Positions 6,114 to 9,538 of a stretch of DNA of 9,538 nt are shown here, in pieces. The notes under the pieces were generated by a model that was not told the origin of the DNA, ran no database searches, and saw only the letters and a list, made by a program, of their open reading frames with translations. Source of the DNA: Actinomycetes bacterium (GTDB lineage: Bacteria > Actinomycetota > Acidimicrobiia > Acidimicrobiales > Microtrichaceae); assembly GCA_023423475.1 (NCBI GenBank), contig JAFAFN010000482.1, positions 1 to 9,538 of the forward strand, written 5' to 3'. The translations under genes and the position numbers were made by a program. The first letter of the stretch is position 1. Every line of letters begins with the position of its first letter.

Positions 6114-6772
6114 CCACCAACCCACTGCTCGACCTGGGCCCCGACGAGCTGCTGTCGACCACGCGGTCGGTGCGCAAGCGCCTCGACCTCTCGCGGCCGG
6201 TCGAGCCGGAGCTGATCGACGAGTGCCTCGAGCTGGCGGCACAGGCCCCCACGGGGTCGAACGCCCAGGGCTGGCACTTCATGGTGGTCCGCGACGCCGA
6301 GAAACGCGCCCGACTCGGCGAGCTGTACCGCCAGGGCTTCGAGGTCTTCTACGGCGACCGAGCCGCGGCCGAGGCGAACCTGCCCGCGGACGACCCCGAC
6401 TACGTCGCGACCACCAAGCGCGTCATCGACTCCGCCGAGTACCTGGCCGAGCACATGGGCGAGGTGCCCGTCATGGTCATCCCGTGCCTCAACATGCGCA
6501 CCGACGGCATGGACGTGATGATCCAGGCCTCCATGTGGGGATCGCTGCTGCCGGCCACGTGGAACTTCATGCTCGCCGCACGCGCACGTGGGCTCGGCAC
6601 CTGCTGGACGACGCTGCACCTGCTGCACGAGAAGGAGGCCGCCGAGCTGCTCGGCATCCCCGACCACATCATGCAGGGTGCGCTCATCCCCGTGGCCCAC
6701 ACGCTGGGCACCGACTTCAAGCCCGGCGCCCGCCGCGACATGAGCCGGATCGTGCACCACGACACCTGGTGA
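6110..6772 (+). CDS. Nitroreductase-family FMN-dependent oxidoreductase
   Basis: A 220-aa protein of the nitroreductase superfamily, cytosolic FMN dimers using NAD(P)H to reduce nitro groups, enones, quinones or related substrates; some members do dehalogenation or flavin chemistry. The FMN-phosphate motif TTRSVRKRLD (R19, R22) is followed by AAQAPTGSNAQGWHFMVV, the conserved substrate/flavin segment. ASMWGSLLPATWNF and ARGLGTCWTT form the later flavin contacts, and the protein ends with a short tail (RIVHHDTW). The start is ATG 6110 within ATGA, with GAGGAG (6100-6105) 4 nt upstream, so it is coupled to the amidohydrolase. An ORF that begins earlier (5834) is out-of-frame shadow of the amidohydrolase. 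It is the last gene of the plus-strand unit, 22 bp from the convergent Moco locus, with no clear terminator hairpin between them. The substrate is unknown. Confidence 0.93.
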   Translation: MTTNPLLDLGPDELLSTTRSVRKRLDLSRPVEPELIDECLELAAQAPTGSNAQGWHFMVVRDAEKRARLGELYRQGFEVFYGDRAAAEANLPADDPDYVATTKRVIDSAEYLAEHMGEVPVMVIPCLNMRTDGMDVMIQASMWGSLLPATWNFMLAARARGLGTCWTTLHLLHEKEAAELLGIPDHIMQGALIPVAHTLGTDFKPGARRDMSRIVHHDTW

Positions 6773-6784
6773 GCTCGCGCTGCG

Positions 6785-6804
6785 TCAGCAGCCCTCAGCA
6801 GCCC
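6785..6804. repeat. 10-bp tandem duplication at the moaE stop codon
   Basis: TCAGCAGCCC occurs twice back to back (6785-6794 and 6795-6804). The second copy encodes, on the minus strand, the last codons and the TGA stop of the MoaE frame (6795-6797); the first lies just beyond it in the 22-bp gap to the nitroreductase gene. It looks like a slippage duplication with no evident function. Confidence 0.7.
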
Positions 6805-7250
6805 TCGATCCACACCTCGCCGCCGACGCGCAGCTCCTTCTTCCAGATCCACGCCTCGTCCTTGACCCGGTCGATCAGGGCCCTCGCCCCGACGAACGCC
6901 GCGTCGCGGTGCACCCCGACGGCGACGATCACGACCGCGGCCTCACCGACCTCGACACGACCCACCCGGTGCACGGCGAGCACCGCTCGCAGGCCGTGCT
7001 CCTCGGCGACCTCTCGTGCGAACGACTCGAGCTGCGCGGGCACCCGGTTCTCCCACGCCTCGTAGTCGAGCGCGAGCACCTCGTGGCCGTGGTTCGGGGT
7101 GCGCACGGTGCCCTCGAACACGACCAGCCCACCGGCGTCGTCGCGTCGCACCCGGTCGACCAGGCCACGCACGTCGAGCGACTCGGCGTCGAGGCCGGCG
7201 ACGACCAGCAGCTCGTCGGGCCCGCTCTTGACGGCGCGCTCCGGGCCGTC
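6795..7250 (-). CDS. moaE: MoaE, large subunit of molybdopterin synthase (no proper start; in -1 frame to the MoaD-MogA gene)
   Basis: Catalytic subunit of molybdopterin synthase, which with thiocarboxylated MoaD inserts the dithiolene sulfurs into cyclic pyranopterin monophosphate. The domain starts near DELLVVAGLDAESL and continues with GGLVVFEGTVRTPNHGHEV (the Arg corresponding to the conserved 'GxVR'), LDYEAWENRVP, VHRVGRVEVGEAAVV, VGVHRDAAFVGAR, and the active-site segment VKDEAWIWKKEL, matching the two catalytic lysines of E. coli MoaE. It ends in VWIEGC and TGA. The 5' end given is only where sense coding begins. The frame is open further upstream, but there is no ATG, GTG or TTG within about 35 codons of the domain, and the frame upstream is shadow of mogA. 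It is therefore either joined to MogA by a frameshift (natural or a one-base sequencing loss), or uses a non-standard start. See the finding on this junction. Confidence 0.88.
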   Translation of the reverse strand, partial: DGPERAVKSGPDELLVVAGLDAESLDVRGLVDRVRRDDAGGLVVFEGTVRTPNHGHEVLALDYEAWENRVPAQLESFAREVAEEHGLRAVLAVHRVGRVEVGEAAVVIVAVGVHRDAAFVGARALIDRVKDEAWIWKKELRVGGEVWIEGC

Positions 7251-8008
7251 GCGATCGCGTGCGGCAGGACCTGGGCGATCGCCTCGATGCTCTCGACCGC
7301 GCCCTTCACCGAACCGGGCACCGCGGCGACGATCGTCGAACCGCACCGTCCGACGACCTGCCGGGACAGCGCCGCCATCGGGGTGTGGGCGAGACCGCGA
7401 GCACGCATCAGCTCGGACAGCCCGGGTGCCTCGACGTCGAGCAGCGAGCGAACGGCCTCCGGAGTCACGTCCCGCGGCGACAACCCCGTGCCCCCATTGG
7501 TGACGACCAGGTCGATCAGGCCCCCGTCGCACCAGCGACGCACGACCTCGACGATGCGGCCGGCGTCGTCGGGCACGACCTCGCGGGCGACGACCTCGGC
7601 CGAGGCATCGTGCTGCGAGAGCGCGTCGAGCAGCGCGACCTCGAGCGACGGGCCGGTCAGGTCCTCGTAGTCGCCACGCGACGCCCGGTCCGACACGGTG
7701 AGCACCGCGATCGAGATCGACGACCCGGCGTCGGCGCGGTGATGGTGACCGACGTGGTGGTCGGTCATGCCACCCGACACCGGCGGCAGCACGGCGAGCT
7801 CGTCGCCCGGCGAGCGTGACCCGAACTCACCCGGGAGCACGACCTCGCCGTCGACGACGATCGAACAAGTCTCGCTCAGCTCCGCGAACTCGGCGCCGTA
7901 ACGCTCACCGAGCTCGAGCAGCGCCAGCCCGATCGTCGAGGCGTCGACCTCGGTCGACTTGGTGCCGGCGACCTCGCGCGCTCGGGCGAACAACAACACC
8001 GTCGTCAT
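6929..8008 (-). CDS. MoaD-MogA/MoaB fusion, sulfur carrier joined to molybdopterin adenylyltransferase
   Basis: The first 80 residues are a MoaD ubiquitin-fold sulfur carrier (VLLFARAREVAGT ... DELAVLPPVSGG, G79-G80), very like E. coli MoaD, which ends in such a GG. A His-rich linker (TDHHVGHHHRADAG, 82-95) follows without a stop. Residues about 98-256 are a MogA/MoaB domain: VLTVSDRASRGDYEDLTGP, VVTNGGTGLSPRDVTPEAV, ALSRQVVG, and VAAVPGSVKGAVE. MogA adenylylates molybdopterin before metal insertion. Recognisable sequence stops near HAIATAR (residue 256, base 7241). The remaining ~100 codons to the stop at 6929 are a nonsense tail read through moaE in the wrong frame, so the true product is either about 256 residues or, with a frameshift, a MoaD-MogA-MoaE protein. 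The start is ATG 8008 with AGAGGGG about 8 nt upstream, 18 nt after the moaA stop. An ATG at 7766-7768, right after the GG, could start a separate MogA. Confidence 0.9.
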   Translation of the reverse strand: MTTVLLFARAREVAGTKSTEVDASTIGLALLELGERYGAEFAELSETCSIVVDGEVVLPGEFGSRSPGDELAVLPPVSGGMTDHHVGHHHRADAGSSISIAVLTVSDRASRGDYEDLTGPSLEVALLDALSQHDASAEVVAREVVPDDAGRIVEVVRRWCDGGLIDLVVTNGGTGLSPRDVTPEAVRSLLDVEAPGLSELMRARGLAHTPMAALSRQVVGRCGSTIVAAVPGSVKGAVESIEAIAQVLPHAIATARSAPSRAGPTSCWSSPASTPSRSTCVAWSTGCDATTPVGWSCSRAPCAPRTTATRCSRSTTRRGRTGCPRSSSRSHERSPRSTACERCSPCTGWVVSRSVRPRS

Positions 8009-8026
8009 GGTGCCACCCCTCTCGGA

Positions 8027-9022
8027 TCAACCACCGATGCGCGACATGAGCCGCACCGGTTGTTCGAAGCCCGGGCGACCGATCATGTGGCCCGGGCCCT
8101 TGTCGGTGACCGCCGCTCGGATCAGCAAGGCGATCTGCCCGTCGTCCGCGCCGTCACGCAGCGGGGTGCGCAGATCGGTCTCGACATGGGCGAAGAGGCA
8201 GGTGCGCAGCTGGCCGTCAGCGGTCAGTCGCAGGCGGTCGCACTGCTCGCAGAACGGTTCGGTCACGCTCGAGATCAGCCCGATGCGACCGGGCGCGCCA
8301 TCGGCGAACCGGTAGCCGGCCGCCGGCGCGCTCCCCCGCTCGAGGGCGACCAGCTCGTGGCGTTCGGTGATGGTGTCGAGGATCCGCGACGAGTGCACGA
8401 CGATCTCGGGGTGCCAGGCCCCGCCACCCCCGAGCGGCATGTCCTCGATGAAGCGCACGTCGGAGCCGGTCGCCCGGGCGAACTCGACGAAGTCGAGGAT
8501 CTCGTCGTCGTTCGTGCCGTCGACGAGCACGACGTTGATCTTGATCGGGGTGAGCCCGGCGTCCCGAGCGGCGTCGATGCCGGCGAGCACCCGACCGAGT
8601 GCGTCGCGACGGGTCATCTGTTCGAAGCGGTGGCGGACGAGGGTGTCGAGGCTGACGTTCACCCGACGCAGTCCGGCAGCGGCGAGCGGGGCCGCGTGAC
8701 GGGCGAGCATCGTCGCGTTGGTCGTCATCGAGAGGTCGTCGAGTCCGAGCTGCGACAACCCGTCGACCAGGTCGACGAGATGCGGGCGCATGAGTGGCTC
8801 GCCGCCGGTGAGGCGAACGGTGCGAACGCCGAGCGAGACGAAGATCGCGACCAGTCGCTCGAGCTCGGCGAGGGTCAGCTGCTCGTCGAGGTCCAGCCAG
8901 TCGAGGCCTTGTTCGGGCATGCAGTAGACGCAGCGCAGGTCGCAGTGGTCAGTGACCGACACCCGCAGGTCCGTCGCGACGCGGCCGTAGGCGTCACGGA
9001 GCTGCGATCCCGCTGCGGTCAT
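8027..9022 (-). CDS. moaA: GTP 3',8-cyclase MoaA (radical SAM)
   Basis: First enzyme of molybdenum-cofactor synthesis: a radical-SAM cyclase turning GTP into 3',8-cyclo-7,8-dihydro-GTP, which MoaC (not in the window) converts to cyclic pyranopterin monophosphate. The protein is 331 aa, the usual size. The N-terminal CxxxCxxC [4Fe-4S]/SAM site is C27-C31-C34 in TDHCDLRCVYCMP; TGGEPLMR and SMTTNATML are the SAM- and barrel motifs. The C-terminal second cluster is C258-x2-C261 and C275 (EPFCEQCDRLRLTADG, then TCLF). The protein ends in MSRIGG, the conserved C-terminal Gly-Gly of MoaA. The start is ATG 9022; a longer frame to 9322 would be shadow of the MOSC gene (Arg-rich, no homology) and is rejected. 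It lies 53 nt after the MOSC gene and 18 nt before the MoaD-MogA gene, all in one direction, so one operon is likely. Confidence 0.97.
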   Translation of the reverse strand: MTAAGSQLRDAYGRVATDLRVSVTDHCDLRCVYCMPEQGLDWLDLDEQLTLAELERLVAIFVSLGVRTVRLTGGEPLMRPHLVDLVDGLSQLGLDDLSMTTNATMLARHAAPLAAAGLRRVNVSLDTLVRHRFEQMTRRDALGRVLAGIDAARDAGLTPIKINVVLVDGTNDDEILDFVEFARATGSDVRFIEDMPLGGGGAWHPEIVVHSSRILDTITERHELVALERGSAPAAGYRFADGAPGRIGLISSVTEPFCEQCDRLRLTADGQLRTCLFAHVETDLRTPLRDGADDGQIALLIRAAVTDKGPGHMIGRPGFEQPVRLMSRIGG

Positions 9023-9029
9023 GTTCCGC

Positions 9030-9035
9030 ACCCTA
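9030..9035 (-). promoter_or_regulatory. Possible -10 element for a leaderless moaA
   Basis: On the minus strand TAGGGT (complement of 9030-9035) stands 7 nt before the moaA ATG, the spacing at which transcription would begin at the start codon itself. It fits the actinobacterial TAnnnT -10 pattern. There is no matching -35. The stretch TAGGGTG could instead serve as a weak Shine-Dalgarno sequence in an operon transcript from the MOSC gene; the two readings cannot be separated by sequence alone. Confidence 0.35.
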
Positions 9036-9075
9036 CCGGTCGACCCGTGCCGCCCCGCCGCGCTCGCCCGTGGCC

Positions 9076-9538
9076 TCAGACCAGCTCCACGGTGTCGCCG
9101 ACCGCGACGGGGCCGGGCACGTCGACGTCCACGTAGGCCCCGAGGTGGTTCGGGAACTCGGTGTTGAGCTCGCTCATCGCCCGGAACAGCTCGGGCTGAC
9201 GTGCGATGGCGGCTCGTCCGGCGTGCTGGGGCTGGGCACGCAGGGGCATCGCACAGCGCACCGTCGGCTGCGAGACCCGGATCGTCGCGCCGGAGGAGAA
9301 CCGGAGCGACCGGCCGACCCACTCGTTCTCGACGAACGCCTCGCCGCCGGTGTCGAGCACGAGGTTCGGACGGAAGCGCCGCACGTCCCAGTCCAGTTCC
9401 GGCCGAGCGGCGGACGCACCCTCGAGCGTCGCCGTGCTGACGACGTGCAACGGTGCCAGATCGACGAACGTGCCGACGGGGACCGGGATCTCGAAGTACT
9501 CCGCGGCGTCATCGGGCGGGTCGAAGGTCATCTCGTAG
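9076..9538 (-). CDS. MOSC-domain protein (5' end outside the window)
   Basis: About 154 visible residues of a MOSC domain, the module found at the C-terminus of Moco sulfurases and in YcbX/YiiM-like proteins that bind Moco or carry sulfur. Recognisable series: GTFVDLAPLHVVSTATL, VRRFRPNLVLDT, FVENEWVGRSL, then VSQPTVRCAMPL with the conserved cysteine, LGAYVDVDVPG and VAVGDTVEL at the end. The frame stays open upstream of the ATG at 9531 to the window edge (GAG and TAC codons), and MOSC proteins usually have a preceding N-terminal MOSC_N part, so the ATG is probably internal and the gene continues beyond base 9538. Its place ahead of moaA and moaD-mogA supports a Moco-linked role. Whether it transfers sulfur or acts in Moco-dependent reduction is not shown. 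Confidence 0.88.
   Translation of the reverse strand, partial: YEMTFDPPDDAAEYFEIPVPVGTFVDLAPLHVVSTATLEGASAARPELDWDVRRFRPNLVLDTGGEAFVENEWVGRSLRFSSGATIRVSQPTVRCAMPLRAQPQHAGRAAIARQPELFRAMSELNTEFPNHLGAYVDVDVPGPVAVGDTVELV

Noticed and set aside
4260..6242. Long minus-strand open frame (660 codons) opposite the amidohydrolase gene
   Set aside because: It is the antisense shadow of a well-supported gene in high-GC DNA; the translation has no recognisable domain and is rich in Val, Arg, Asp and Gly.
7230..7290. Programmed -1 ribosomal frameshift signal between mogA and moaE
   Set aside because: There is no X-XXY-YYZ slippery heptamer in the MogA frame here and no obvious stimulatory Shine-Dalgarno sequence; an indel or a true fusion break is simpler, though not excluded.
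9023..9322. 100-residue N-terminal extension of MoaA back to 9322
   Set aside because: The extension is Arg/Ala/Pro-rich shadow translation of the MOSC gene; MoaA proteins begin close to the TDHC motif, as they do with the ATG at 9022.

Overview
The window is high-GC (roughly two thirds G+C by eye), densely packed bacterial DNA. GTG starts, ATGA start/stop overlaps, a TetR-cytochrome P450 pair and possible leaderless genes suggest an actinobacterium, perhaps of the Acidimicrobiia. That placement is an inference from style; there is no rRNA or other marker here.

Layout. Bases 1-1142 (+) hold the 3' part of a pyridoxamine-phosphate-oxidase/F420-fold protein and a six-helix voltage-gated-type K+ channel. 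Bases 1122-1814 (-) encode an AlkB-like 2-oxoglutarate/Fe(II) dioxygenase whose 3' end overlaps the channel gene by 21 bp. Bases 1886-2326 (+) encode a small DUF4267-like membrane protein. Bases 2360-6772 (+) form what looks like one metabolic unit: a TetR regulator with an operator-like inverted repeat at its start, a cytochrome P450 (ATGA overlap with tetR), an array of four 29-bp hairpin repeats, a D-aminoacylase-type amidohydrolase and a nitroreductase-family flavoprotein (ATGA overlap). The substrate of this unit cannot be read from sequence.

Bases 6795-9538 (-) are a molybdenum-cofactor (Moco) locus transcribed towards the nitroreductase. In transcription order it holds a MOSC-domain protein (5' end outside the window), moaA, a gene joining MoaD and MogA/MoaB domains in one frame, and a MoaE domain in the -1 frame with no good start codon of its own. 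MoaA makes the cyclic intermediate on the way to cyclic pyranopterin monophosphate, MoaD/MoaE form molybdopterin synthase, MogA adenylylates molybdopterin, and MOSC proteins act with Moco or its sulfuration.

The most notable signal is this MoaD-MogA-(frame change)-MoaE arrangement. The MoaD GlyGly, which normally must be the free C-terminus, lies internally and is followed by a His-rich linker. Next in interest are the hairpin array that begins inside the P450 stop codon and the tetR operator/leaderless start. No tRNA, rRNA, IS element or CRISPR was seen. The largest gap between genes is about 125 bp (4252-4376).
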